64,000 bases of DNA from Heyndrickxia coagulans 36D1 (GTDB lineage Bacteria > Bacillota > Bacilli > Bacillales > Bacillaceae_C). Shown piece after piece: positions 55,466-63,976 of the stretch. The notes under the pieces were generated by a model that saw nothing but the letters and a program-made list of their open reading frames with translations, did no database searches and was not told the DNA's origin. Both the position numbers and the translations under genes were made by a program. Position 1 is the first letter of the stretch, and each line of letters begins with the position of its first letter. The stretch covers positions 62,001 to 126,000 of the forward strand of contig NC_016023.1 of assembly GCF_000169195.2 (NCBI RefSeq), in the 5' to 3' direction.

Positions 55466-55494
55466 GGAGGGTGCCTGTTACCTCCCGAACAATT
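55466..55494. repeat. Short perfect hairpin TTCGGGAGG/CCTCCCGAA
   Basis: 9-bp arms around a 10-nt loop between the 52-bp palindrome and the 21-bp repeats. No T-run follows on either strand, so a terminator role is doubtful. Position is approximate to a few bases. Confidence 0.5.
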
Positions 55495-55528
55495 CATTTA
55501 AACTTGAAATCTTGCTTTCCGGACTTTC

Positions 55529-55612
55529 CTTTTTGTTCCAAAATCTGTATTTTTCTTTCCAAATCAGCATTTTTTCTTTCCAATTCCCTGTTTGTTCATT
55601 CCAAAATTGGAC
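55529..55612. repeat. Four 21-bp tandem repeats (heptad-coding frame)
   Basis: The motif TTCCAA recurs exactly every 21 bp (55536, 55557, 55578, 55599), with T-rich TTTTCTT between copies. On the minus strand the frame reads FWNEQTG, NWKEKML, IWKEKYR, FWNKKES, i.e. four Trp-containing heptads, ending ISSLNELFGR and a stop near 55490. No ATG or ribosome binding site starts this frame, so it is probably a remnant or a repeat element and not a gene. Confidence 0.7.
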
Positions 55613-55645
55613 GTTTGCTTGTTGAAACTGCTCCCTTGACCTGCA

Positions 55646-57043
55646 TTACCTGCTATTCATCTCCGCCACGATTTCTTTATATTTCTTTTCCGTCAAGCGG
55701 TAGAAAAAGCCGAAGACAACAATCGTTAAAATGGACAGTGCTGCCGGATAGATAAACATAAGCGCTTTGATACCAAAAATGGCACTTGCGGACTGGACGG
55801 CATTCGGTACATATCCGGAAATGCTCAGCACAAACCCGGGAATAAACCCGGCGACAGCCTGTGACAATTTGCGAAAGAATGTAAAAAAGGAGTAGACAAT
55901 ACCTTCCGTCCGCTTTCCGGTTTTCCATTCCCCGTATTCCACGCAGTCGGAAATCAATGCCCAGTTCAGGCTGTTGACAAAAGCGTTTCCGAAAAAGGCG
56001 AGGCAGGCAAATACAATAAACAGAACGGCATTATGGGCAAAAAACAAAGCAAGCAGATCGGCAACCGCCCAAATGGCACAACCGATCATATACGTGTACT
56101 TTTTCCCGATTTTTCGTTGAACAAAAGGAGCGAGGGCAATCCCGAAAAATGCGCAACCCATACTAAAAAATCCCATATAAGAAACGATGGTGACATTGTG
56201 CAATACATACTGGCAGTAATACACCTGAACAGCCAGTTTCACATTGTAAGCTGAAATGGTAAATAAATTGACCAGGCTGACAATGAAAAGGGGCCCGTTT
56301 TTAACAAGCGCCTTGTAGCTGTCTTTTATCGTGTGGCTTGTTTTTTTCGGTTCCAGTTCGACATGGCGCTCTTTTATATGCTTATAAGAATAGATTTGCA
56401 GCAATATGCCGGCCGTTGCAAAAATCGCAGCCGCTGCCGGATATCCGATTTTCGGATTATCAAACAGGAGGACAACCGGCATAAAACCGACTGTCGTAAT
56501 GAGCAATCCAAGATTAGCGCCGGCCTGCCTAAAGGCGGACAATTCAGCCCGTTCGTTAGGATTTTTCGTCATTGCCGGAGCCATTGAACCGTATGGTATG
56601 CTGGAAATGCTGTAGATGGTGCCGAAAGCCATGTATGTAGCAAAGGCCCAAATCACTTTTCCATTTAATGAAAAATCCGGAGAAAGAAAATTCGTAATCG
56701 TCATCAGCGCCAGCGGAACTGCGGTATACAGAATGAAGGGACGGAACTTCCCTTTTGGCCCAATTTTTTTCCGGTGGTCTACAACCGTGCCAATGGTAAA
56801 ATCCGAAAAAGCGTCCCAAATTTTTGTCACTAAAAATACCATTCCTGCAATGGAAGCCGGAAGCCCGAGCGTATCCGTGTAAAACTTGAGCAAATAGATT
56901 TGCCCGAGGTCAAACAGAAAATTATACCCGATGTCCCCTGCACCGTATGCGATTTTTTCCTTTCGGTGCAATTCTCCCGTTTGCGTGACCGGGTTTTGAA
57001 TACCGGCGTGATCCTCCTCCAACCGGCTGGCATAATGGTCCAT
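55646..57043 (-). CDS. GPH-family sugar:cation symporter
   Basis: Glycoside-pentoside-hexuronide:cation symporter (MFS superfamily) with about 12 membrane segments in 465 residues. Family signs: KIAYGAGDIGYNFLFDLGQIYLLKFYTDTLG at the N-terminus, the DRRKKIGPKGKFRP-like loop (here VVDHRKKIGPKGKFRPFILY) and YGEWKTGKRTEGIVYSFFTF near helix 11. The substrate is unknown; relatives import xylosides, glucuronides or lactose. AGGAGG precedes the ATG. No glycosidase gene lies beside it, so its partner enzyme must be elsewhere. Confidence 0.9.
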   Translation of the reverse strand: MDHYASRLEEDHAGIQNPVTQTGELHRKEKIAYGAGDIGYNFLFDLGQIYLLKFYTDTLGLPASIAGMVFLVTKIWDAFSDFTIGTVVDHRKKIGPKGKFRPFILYTAVPLALMTITNFLSPDFSLNGKVIWAFATYMAFGTIYSISSIPYGSMAPAMTKNPNERAELSAFRQAGANLGLLITTVGFMPVVLLFDNPKIGYPAAAAIFATAGILLQIYSYKHIKERHVELEPKKTSHTIKDSYKALVKNGPLFIVSLVNLFTISAYNVKLAVQVYYCQYVLHNVTIVSYMGFFSMGCAFFGIALAPFVQRKIGKKYTYMIGCAIWAVADLLALFFAHNAVLFIVFACLAFFGNAFVNSLNWALISDCVEYGEWKTGKRTEGIVYSFFTFFRKLSQAVAGFIPGFVLSISGYVPNAVQSASAIFGIKALMFIYPAALSILTIVVFGFFYRLTEKKYKEIVAEMNSR

Positions 57044-57805
57044 GTAAAAACCTCCTTTTTCATGATCTTAAGTAAAAACATATATACCCTGTTTATAGTT
57101 TTTTATCTCCATTTTTAAAATTATTTTTTTGACGAGATCATGAAAGCGGCCGTCCTATCATTTTTGAAAAGAAACTGACTTGTTGGCGTACATTTCCGGC
57201 CAAAAACGGCTCATTTTTAAAGCAAGCGCAAAACAATCAAAATAAGCGCATTATGCAAATGCGCTTTCTCATAACCTTCATTTCTCCATCTTGTCGAAAT
57301 ATCGTTGGCCCTTGCCCTCGTTTTCGCCGCTTGGCTGGCCATAATGTGAGTTAGAAGCACCTATAAGAGGTTATTTTTTAAATTCCAGAGGAGAAAAAGG
57401 ACGAACTTTTCCAAAAGAAAAATCATGATTTTTTTGTCGGCTGCTTTGGTTCTCATTTCGCAGGCTGGATTTATGTTGGCGTTTACAAATCATAGTGATA
57501 TTAAAATGCAAATATCCCCCTCCCTGATCAATGACAAAACTAGAAAGGATTACCGGCGATAAACAACTTACAGCTTTATTAAGAATCATCCTAAGAGCGC
57601 AAAACTATAAAATTTGTCTGATATGCAAGGAATCAGACCTCACCGAGCGGAATATTACGCGGGAGAAATAGATCACAAAAATGTTGACCTCTGTTGCATA
57701 TGACATTTAGAATCCGGCTTTCAAGCCTATAAACGCCCGGAACTCTGCCCGACCCGCCATTTTCACATGAAAACCCGGTAAAAAATCACTGGGTCCGTTA
57801 TGCAA
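57044..57805. other. 762-bp non-coding stretch
   Basis: No supported gene. It holds an AT-rich upstream region for the GPH gene, a perfect 9-bp hairpin AAGCGCATT/AATGCGCTT (57244-57266) and otherwise only short broken frames. Between 57371 and 57589 a 72-codon minus frame shows no family motif. I see no transposase sequence here. Confidence 0.5.
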
Positions 57806-59461
57806 TTAACTTAGTTCAGCCGCAATCGCCCGGCCGGCTGTTCTTCCTGTAAAAAGGCAGCCGCCCAGAAAGGTTCCTTCAAGAGCCCTGTAGCCATGGA
57901 CGCCTCCACCGCCAAACCCGGAAACCTCCCCCGCTGCATATAAACCGGGTATGGCATCGCCTGCGGAATCTAAAACGTTTCCAGATAAATCGGTTTGCAG
58001 GCCGCCTAATGTTTTTCTGCTTAGAAGATGAAGGCGCACGGCAATGAGCGGACCATTTTTAGGGTCGAGTATTTTATGCGGCGGGGCAACGCGAATCCAT
58101 TTATCCCCCAAATAATTTCGATGGCCCCGGATTGCCGTCACCTGCAGATCTTTTGTAAATTTATGATCCAGTTCCCGATCCCGCGCCTTTATTTGGTCTT
58201 CAATTTCTTTAAAGTTTAATCGATTTTCACCAGTCAATCGGTTCATTCTGTCTACCAGGTCTTCCAGATTATGGGCAATGATAAAATCTTCTCCTTTATC
58301 CATGAAGGCCTGGACGGGTTCAGGCGCGCCAGGCAAAGCTCTGCCCAGCACTTTCCGGATACTTTTGCCGGTAAGATCCGGATTTTGCTCCGATCCTGAC
58401 AGGGCAAACTCTTTTTCTATGATTTTTTGCGTTAAAATAAACCACGAATAGTCATAACCGGTTTTTTGAATGGCTTCCAGTGTGCTGAGCGTATCAAATC
58501 CCGGCAAATTAGGGACAGGAAAGCGTTTACCTTCCGCATCAAGCCAAATGGAGGATGGCCCGGGTAAAATACGGATGCCATGGTTGGACCAAATCGGGTT
58601 CCAATTTTTTATGCCTTCCGTATAGTGCCACATCCGATCCCGATTCACAATCCGCCCGCCCGCTTCTTCCGTAATACCAAGCATTCTGCCGTCCACATGC
58701 GCAGGAACGCCCGATAACATATGAGCAGGCGGCGTTCCGAGCCGCTTCGGCCAATTTTTGCGAACGAAATCAAGGTTCCCGCCAATGCCACCGCTCGCCA
58801 CTAATACAGCTTCGGCCTGGTATTCGAAATCGCCAATAACCTCTCTTTCCGTATCCTCTCCCCGCTCCTTTGTGCTGGGAATCAAAACAGAACCGGCTAC
58901 CCCTCTAACAGTGCCATTTTCTTTTAAAAGGTGATCGACCCGATGGCGGGGCAAATATTGAACCAAACCGGCTTTCATATATTCCCGGACTTTTTTCTCA
59001 AAAGGTGCCACCAGTGCCGGTCCGGTTCCCCACACAATGTGAAAGCGGGGAACAGAATTGCCGTGTCCAGTGGCTAAATGTCCGCCCCGTTCAGCCCAAC
59101 CGACAACCGGGAAAAATCGCACGCCCATTTTGTGCAGCCACGATCTTTTTTCGCCGGCTGCAAAATCGATGTAAGCTTCGGCCCATTTTTTTCCCCAATA
59201 ATCTTCATCGTCCTCCCGGTCAAATCCGGCAGTGCCAATCCAGTCTTGCCACGCCAGTTCCCTGGAATCTTTTATCCCAAGCCGCCTTTGCTCCGGAGAA
59301 TTTACTAAAAATAACCCGCCAAACGACCACCACGCTTGGCCGCCGATACTGGTTTCCGGCTCTTGGTCTAAAAGCAGCACTTTTTTCCCACCCTCTGCCA
59401 TCTCTGCGGTTGCAACCAAGCCGGCCAGCCCCGCTCCGACGACAATGACATCGAAATTCAT
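57806..59461 (-). CDS. FAD-binding dehydrogenase (KstD-like flavoprotein)
   Basis: Flavin oxidoreductase of the FAD_binding_2 / succinate dehydrogenase-like group, 551 residues. N-terminal dinucleotide fold VIVVGAGLAGLVATAEMAEGG, then LLLDQEPETSIGGQAWWSFGGL, GHGNSVPRFHIVWGTG, VLVASGGIGGNLDFVRKNWP, and a C-terminal FAD loop GLYAAGEVSGFGGGGVHGYRALEGTFLGGC. This matches the predicted-oxidoreductase clade near 3-ketosteroid-delta-1-dehydrogenases; the substrate is not known. No signal peptide. GGGAGGTC precedes the ATG. It stands alone, between the GPH and HAD genes. Confidence 0.85.
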   Translation of the reverse strand: MNFDVIVVGAGLAGLVATAEMAEGGKKVLLLDQEPETSIGGQAWWSFGGLFLVNSPEQRRLGIKDSRELAWQDWIGTAGFDREDDEDYWGKKWAEAYIDFAAGEKRSWLHKMGVRFFPVVGWAERGGHLATGHGNSVPRFHIVWGTGPALVAPFEKKVREYMKAGLVQYLPRHRVDHLLKENGTVRGVAGSVLIPSTKERGEDTEREVIGDFEYQAEAVLVASGGIGGNLDFVRKNWPKRLGTPPAHMLSGVPAHVDGRMLGITEEAGGRIVNRDRMWHYTEGIKNWNPIWSNHGIRILPGPSSIWLDAEGKRFPVPNLPGFDTLSTLEAIQKTGYDYSWFILTQKIIEKEFALSGSEQNPDLTGKSIRKVLGRALPGAPEPVQAFMDKGEDFIIAHNLEDLVDRMNRLTGENRLNFKEIEDQIKARDRELDHKFTKDLQVTAIRGHRNYLGDKWIRVAPPHKILDPKNGPLIAVRLHLLSRKTLGGLQTDLSGNVLDSAGDAIPGLYAAGEVSGFGGGGVHGYRALEGTFLGGCLFTGRTAGRAIAAELS

Positions 59462-59891
59462 AATAGAGACCTCCCGTTTTCACAAAGCATGGTGATGTCT
59501 ATGATTGAAAATATCCTATGCGATGATTTCATCGATGCGATTTTCCTCTACAGCCGGCTTCTCCCGGACAGCATAGCATTGTAAACGATATAAAATGAAC
59601 GAATGAGCAGCTCTGTTGCCTGCTGTAAAAAATCATCGTGCAAATGGGTGGTGCCCGGGCTCGATGTAAAAACTAAAATTCAACTTATAACATTCGACAC
59701 GAAACTATAATTTCCTTTTTATAAAGATAGAAAAAACAGGCGATCAGAAAAACGCTCGATGAGGAATAAAAGGGGACTTGAGCTGTGAACCTTCATTTTT
59801 TTCGGATGAATCCGTAACTTGCCCAAAAAACTTGCCGCAAAATGCGGAGATCGGCAGCAAACAGCCACCGCTTTTTTGGTTTTATTCCCCA
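59462..59891. other. 430-bp non-coding stretch with a weak terminator
   Basis: Lies between the HAD-phosphatase 3' end and the flavoprotein gene. It contains a small hairpin CCGCA/TGCGG followed by U-rich sequence on the minus strand (59824-59847), a plausible terminator for the HAD gene, and no convincing coding frame. Confidence 0.45.
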
Positions 59892-60749
59892 TCATTTTCC
59901 CAATATGTATGTCCGCAGAGCATGGGCAACGCCGTTTTTGTTATGGGTCTTTGTGACATAGGTGCTCCGCGCTTTCACTTGTTCTTCAGCGTTTCCCATC
60001 GCAATACTTATACCGGCTACTTCAAACATGGACAGATCGTTAAAATTGTCACCAATTGCGACCGTATTTTCCAACGGGATGTTCAAATGGCGGGCCATAA
60101 ACTGAAGGGCATGGCCTTTGCTAACTTCTGCATGGGCAATTTCCAACTTCGTGCGCCCCGATGTGGTCATGGAAAGATCTTGTCTTCCGCTTAGCCAGCT
60201 GCGGAGTTGCTTTAACCGTTCAGGATGAAAGGACAGTACAAAAATTTTGTAAACCTCCAAATGCGGCAAATCCAACTCAGCATAATGGTGGAAATAATGA
60301 ATCCCGTACTGCCGCATCTGGAGCTCAATTTGGCCGGCAGCCCACTCCAAAGAAAAGGTTTCATCTTTTTCGTGCAAGGAATGCATTTCCGATTCAAGGC
60401 GCTTTCTCCCTTTTTCCAGCAAATACACGCCCTGGTTAGTATATAACTCGTAATAGTATCCTTGCGCTTCCAGTTCCGGAAGCAAGTCGTCCAGTACTTT
60501 ATCCGGCATCACAAGCTTTAAAATGCATTGATCCGAATCGTAAATGACGGCACCATTTCCCGTTATCACCGGGCAATCAAGGCCTGCTTTTTTCAGAATA
60601 TGCCGCGTATCATGAAGCGAACGCCCTGAACAGGCGACAACGATATTCCCCTGCTCTTGTACTTCCCGAATCGCTCCGGCATTTTCTTCGCTAATTGTTC
60701 CGTCATCAGATAATAATGTCCCGTCAAAATCAATCGCGATCAATTTCAT
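59892..60749 (-). CDS. Cof-type HAD-IIB hydrolase
   Basis: Haloacid dehalogenase-superfamily phosphatase, 285 residues, of the Cof/YbiV/YkrA group that act on sugar phosphates and flavin or pyridoxal phosphates. Motif I IAIDFDGTLLSDDGTIS (nucleophile Asp), motif II VACSGRSLHDT, a large C2B cap domain (about 80-200), motif III Lys in EVSKGHALQF and motif IV VAIGDNFNDLSMF. AGGAAGGAG precedes the ATG. It begins 61 bp after the AI-2E family gene; the two may form an operon. Confidence 0.9.
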   Translation of the reverse strand: MKLIAIDFDGTLLSDDGTISEENAGAIREVQEQGNIVVACSGRSLHDTRHILKKAGLDCPVITGNGAVIYDSDQCILKLVMPDKVLDDLLPELEAQGYYYELYTNQGVYLLEKGRKRLESEMHSLHEKDETFSLEWAAGQIELQMRQYGIHYFHHYAELDLPHLEVYKIFVLSFHPERLKQLRSWLSGRQDLSMTTSGRTKLEIAHAEVSKGHALQFMARHLNIPLENTVAIGDNFNDLSMFEVAGISIAMGNAEEQVKARSTYVTKTHNKNGVAHALRTYILGK

Positions 60750-60810
60750 TTTGCGCTCTCCTTCCTGTTGTTCCCGGATGTTCTTTTTCGAGAGGCAATA
60801 TTATTCGCCT

Positions 60811-61968
60811 CTATATATCCCCGCCCCTGTTTGTTTCCTCTATTCCCGATGGTGTCTGTAGCCGTTTCTGCACTTGGTCGCTCAGCAGCTTATACAATGT
60901 CGCGGCAACCGGCACACCGAAAAGCATACCAACAACGCCGCCAAGGCCGCCCCCGATGATGACCGCCGCCAAGACCCATAAACCCGGCAACCCGATCGAC
61001 GAACCGACTACCCGCGGATAGATGATGTTGCCTTCCACTTGCTGCAGCACAACAATGAAAATCAAAAAGAATACTGCCTGCATCGGATCTACTGTTAAAA
61101 TCATAAAGGCACCGAAAGCCGCACCCAAATAGGCACCGACCACCGGGATCAGAGCCGTTGCACTAATGAAAGCACCGACCATTGCAGCGTACGGAAACTG
61201 GAAAAGAAACATGCCAAGCGTACATAGACTTCCTAAAATGACCGCCTCCACACATTGCCCGACAATAAAGCTCGAAAAAGTCCGGTTTGCCACTCCGAGC
61301 ACGTAGTACAATCTGTCCGCCGTCTGCTTTTTCAAAAAAGCACGAACCACTTTATCCGCCTGAACGGCCAGCTTCTCTTTTGCCGCTAAAATATAGATGG
61401 CAAAAATAATGGCAATGATCAAGTTCATTACACCGCTTGTTAAGGCGCCGGCGATGGAAAACGTCGAATTTAAAATACCGGTCACCACTTTGGAAAGGGA
61501 TGCGGTCAACTTTTTTGTGACTGCATCCAGATCGACCTGGAGGCTTGCAATGAATTTTCCGAGACTGGAGTACTTGCCGCTGTTTGACTGGAAATAGTCC
61601 AGGCTTCTTGCGTAAACGCGCGGAATGGCATCAATCAATACCGTAAAAGCCTGGATCAATTGTGGCACAATGATCAACACCAGAATGGAAACAATGCCAA
61701 AAATGACCACAAACGAAAAAAGAATGCTGACGCCCCTCCGCGTTGCGCGGATAAATTTGTTTTGCGCGTTCGGAAAATAAACGCGTTCCACTTTTTTCAT
61801 TAAAATATTGAGCACATAGGCAATCGCAGCTCCGAGCAAAAGCGGAAAGGCAACATGCCAAATCGCCCCGAGTGCACCCAGAATCGTGCTGAAATATTTC
61901 ACAAAAAGTACGGCCACAACCGCTAGCAGTATGTATTTAGCCCATAAACTGAGTTTCATTTCTTTCAT
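60811..61968 (-). CDS. AI-2E family transporter (PerM/YdiK-like)
   Basis: Polytopic membrane protein of 385 residues and about eight hydrophobic segments. The family signature is the C-terminal VGAYLGAAFGAFMILTVDP, QQVEGNIIYPRVVGSSIGLPGLWVLAAVIIGGGLGGVVGMLFGVP. Members are annotated as autoinducer-2 exporters, Na+/H+ antiporters or of unknown role; the substrate cannot be assigned. GGAG lies 7 nt before the ATG. Followed by the HAD gene. Confidence 0.9.
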   Translation of the reverse strand: MKEMKLSLWAKYILLAVVAVLFVKYFSTILGALGAIWHVAFPLLLGAAIAYVLNILMKKVERVYFPNAQNKFIRATRRGVSILFSFVVIFGIVSILVLIIVPQLIQAFTVLIDAIPRVYARSLDYFQSNSGKYSSLGKFIASLQVDLDAVTKKLTASLSKVVTGILNSTFSIAGALTSGVMNLIIAIIFAIYILAAKEKLAVQADKVVRAFLKKQTADRLYYVLGVANRTFSSFIVGQCVEAVILGSLCTLGMFLFQFPYAAMVGAFISATALIPVVGAYLGAAFGAFMILTVDPMQAVFFLIFIVVLQQVEGNIIYPRVVGSSIGLPGLWVLAAVIIGGGLGGVVGMLFGVPVAATLYKLLSDQVQKRLQTPSGIEETNRGGDI

Positions 61969-62084
61969 CCAATCACTCCGTCGTTTTTTTGTTCATTTTC
62001 TTATCTTGATTATACTTGAAAAGGAAGTTTTTTTCCGGTTTATTTTAAAAGCTATGTTAAATAATATTGTGGATAAATGATCGT

Positions 62085-62119
62085 AAAACAAGGACCCGAT
62101 GTGGGATCCCTGTTTTAGA
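62085..62119 (-). terminator. Possible terminator after the acetyltransferase gene
   Basis: Imperfect stem ACAGGGATCC / GGTCCTTGT with U-rich tail on the minus strand, about 25 bp beyond the stop of the GNAT gene. Confidence 0.5.
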
Positions 62120-62142
62120 TTCATATTGAAGATTAGCACCCG

Positions 62143-62688
62143 TTATTTGAATAGCTTATACCAATACAAAGTGGTCTCTATATTTGGATTATATGACTGT
62201 TTCAATGTGTCAACTCCACCTAGTATGAATCCTTGTTTCACATAAAACCTGCACGCTCCAAGATTATCATCTTGCGTTTCTAAAGACATTCCGATAAGTT
62301 TTCTTTTTTTTGCCCATTCTTCCGCTTTAGTTAAAAGCAACTTCCCGATTCCATATCCTCTAAATTCTTTTTTTGTAGCGATATTTTCAATATAACAGAA
62401 GCGATTCCAATCCTTAATTATTCTAATTTGCCCAATGCAATTATGATTCTTATAAGCTAAAAATAGAGCTTTATCTTCACGGTTTATATAACGGCTCCAA
62501 TCCAGTTTATCATCTGGGAAACGAATTTCTTTAGTTTCATCAAATAGAATCTCTTCAAAAGACCATTTTCCTGATTGAAGACTGGGTACAACCTTACCAA
62601 ACACGTTGAAATAATCATTTGTTTTATTGATGTCCTCAATTAATTCATCCTTTAATGGAGAAATTACGATTTCTTCTGCAATATTCAT
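62143..62688 (-). CDS. satA: GNAT acetyltransferase, SatA-like (streptothricin N-acetyltransferase family)
   Basis: 181-residue N-acetyltransferase. The acetyl-CoA loop is KEFRGYGIGKLLLTKAEEWAKK, preceded by NRFCYIENIATKK and followed by GMSLETQDDNLGACRFYVKQGFILGGVDTL and a WYKLF end. This layout matches SatA/YyaR streptothricin acetyltransferases of Bacillus, which inactivate the antibiotic by acetylating its beta-lysine. Base composition is clearly more AT-rich than the neighbours, and an IS1595 remnant lies just upstream, both consistent with acquisition by transfer. The activity itself is inferred from similarity. Confidence 0.75.
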   Translation of the reverse strand: MNIAEEIVISPLKDELIEDINKTNDYFNVFGKVVPSLQSGKWSFEEILFDETKEIRFPDDKLDWSRYINREDKALFLAYKNHNCIGQIRIIKDWNRFCYIENIATKKEFRGYGIGKLLLTKAEEWAKKRKLIGMSLETQDDNLGACRFYVKQGFILGGVDTLKQSYNPNIETTLYWYKLFK

Positions 62689-62899
62689 TTTGGCACCTTC
62701 CCATTCTGAAAAAGAATTTTTCTAGCACAAGCCTAAATACCTACCCTCTTTAACATGACTGCCCCAAAAGTTGAATAATGCTTATGAAGCACTGAATATA
62801 GATAACCTCAATTTATCATAAGTCGCCATTGTCCGAAATAAGCAGCTGTCGACAATCTGCCTACATACAGTTGTATAATCGTTCGGGGGCGGATCGTAT

Positions 62900-63265
62900 T
62901 CAAATACAAAAACAGCTCAAATAATGGTCGCGGTACTTGGTTACCACGCCATTGAATCGGTTCATCCAACCCTTTAAGCGGCTGTAATAGTTATTAACAT
63001 TTTGAATATGGTAAAACCCTTTTACCCGTTCCTTTCCACAGGATTTGAACGGGTAATGTTCGATTCCTTTTTCTTTTGCATAGGCTTTGAAAGCTCTCCA
63101 GGCGTCTGTAAAAAGGGGATTCGTAACGGAGACCTTGGAACCAATTGCTTGGTTAAAATACGACCCTCATCACGTTAAAGAAGGTTTGTTTTGACGATCC
63201 CTCGCAACCAAAACGCTGACCTGTTCCTTACTGTTATTATAGGAAGAATGTTTGATTTTAGTAAA
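62900..63265 (-). pseudogene. IS1595-type transposase remnant
   Basis: Minus-strand remains of an ISXO2-like (IS1595) transposase. The 3' part reads TDAWRAFKAYAKEKGIEHYP, then GKERVKGFYHIQNVNNYYSR and LKGWMNRFNGVVTKYRDHYL, ending at TGA 62900-62902. The preceding segment EQVSVLVARDRQNKPSFNVMR and GRILTKQLVP lie in other frames, so at least two frameshifts have occurred and the N-terminal half is missing. Confidence 0.8.
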
Positions 63266-63310
63266 TATCAACATAAATGTTTAACAGAGCTATTTTAAAA
63301 AAACGGCTGT

Positions 63311-63339
63311 TTGACAATAAAGTCAATCAATGATATATT
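63311..63339 (+). promoter_or_regulatory. Promoter of the TetR gene
   Basis: Consensus TTGACA (63311-63316) and TATATT (63334-63339) with a 17-bp spacer, followed within 5 bp by the operator-like site. Confidence 0.75.
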
Positions 63340-63344
63340 TTTCG

Positions 63345-63360
63345 TTAGACCGTTCTGTAC
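63345..63360. promoter_or_regulatory. LmrA/YxaF-type operator at the TetR promoter
   Basis: TTAGACCGTTCTGTAC lies directly downstream of the -10. It matches, in the same core TAGACCGnTCnGTA, a second site at the promoter of the next gene (63959-63974, minus reading) and the GACCGGTC-type box reported for B. subtilis LmrA/YxaF. It indicates autorepression. Confidence 0.7.
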
Positions 63361-63377
63361 AAAAAAGGAGAGAAAAG

Positions 63378-63938
63378 ATGGCAAAGAGTAAAAGAGAAGC
63401 AATTATCCAGGCGGCAAAAAAACTTTTCCAGGTGCAGGGCTACCATGCGACCGGCATCAATCAAATCATTGAGGAAAGCGGCGCACCGAAAGGCTCTTTA
63501 TATTACCATTTTCCAAACGGGAAAGAAGAAATTGCAATTGCCGCAATTGACAGCGTCAAGGTTGAAGTAAGGCAGGAACTGGAGCAGTTGCTTGCCGGTT
63601 GCGACGATCCGATTGAAGCCATGCAGGCGCAACTTTTACATGTCGCTGAAAAAGTATTTGGCGATCAACCGGACTTCCGGATCGGCCTGCTCGCTTCGGA
63701 AAGTGCGAACCTTAACGAAAATATCAGGGAAGCGTGCAAAAATGCGTATGAGGAATGGATCGCAACCGATACCGATTATCTGATGAAAAAAGGCTACACA
63801 AAGGAAAGCGCAAGGCAAACCGCTGTTTTGTTTCATATCTTAATCGAAGGCGCGATGACGATGTCGATCACATACAAGGACGCTTCCTATTTTCAATTAG
63901 TTGCAGAACAAATCCCAAAAATAATAAAGAACATTTGA
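63378..63938 (+). CDS. TetR-family repressor, LmrA/YxaF type
   Basis: 186-residue transcriptional repressor. HTH at about residues 10-50: IIQAAKKLFQVQGYHATGIN, then IIEESGAPKGSLYYHFPNGKEEIA, which closely resembles B. subtilis LmrA and YxaF. The C-terminal ligand domain includes ESANLNENIREACKNAYEEW. The ATG at 63378 follows AAAGGAGAG; the open frame extends upstream over the promoter and is not used. LmrA controls multidrug efflux (lmrB) and a flavonoid-responsive quercetinase operon in B. subtilis; the target here is probably the next gene. Confidence 0.88.
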   Translation: MAKSKREAIIQAAKKLFQVQGYHATGINQIIEESGAPKGSLYYHFPNGKEEIAIAAIDSVKVEVRQELEQLLAGCDDPIEAMQAQLLHVAEKVFGDQPDFRIGLLASESANLNENIREACKNAYEEWIATDTDYLMKKGYTKESARQTAVLFHILIEGAMTMSITYKDASYFQLVAEQIPKIIKNI

Positions 63939-63976
63939 TGTTCTTTTTTCTCCAAATTATACTGACCGGTCTATTT
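63935..63976 (+). promoter_or_regulatory. Promoter and operator of the next gene (outside the window)
   Basis: TTGATG (63935-63940, overlapping the TetR stop codon) and TATACT (63958-63963) with a 17-bp spacer. The palindromic ACTGACCGGTCTAT (63961-63974) overlaps the -10. An AGGGGAG ribosome site at 63985 leads into a gene that starts at the window edge. Confidence 0.7.

Noticed and set aside
55377-55625. 82-codon plus-strand frame across the 21-bp repeats
   Set aside because: Phe/Ser heptads arise from the repeat itself; no ribosome site and no known domain.
57136-57155. CcpA (cre) site upstream of the GPH transporter
   Set aside because: Only the first half TGAAAGCG fits; the second half does not match the consensus.
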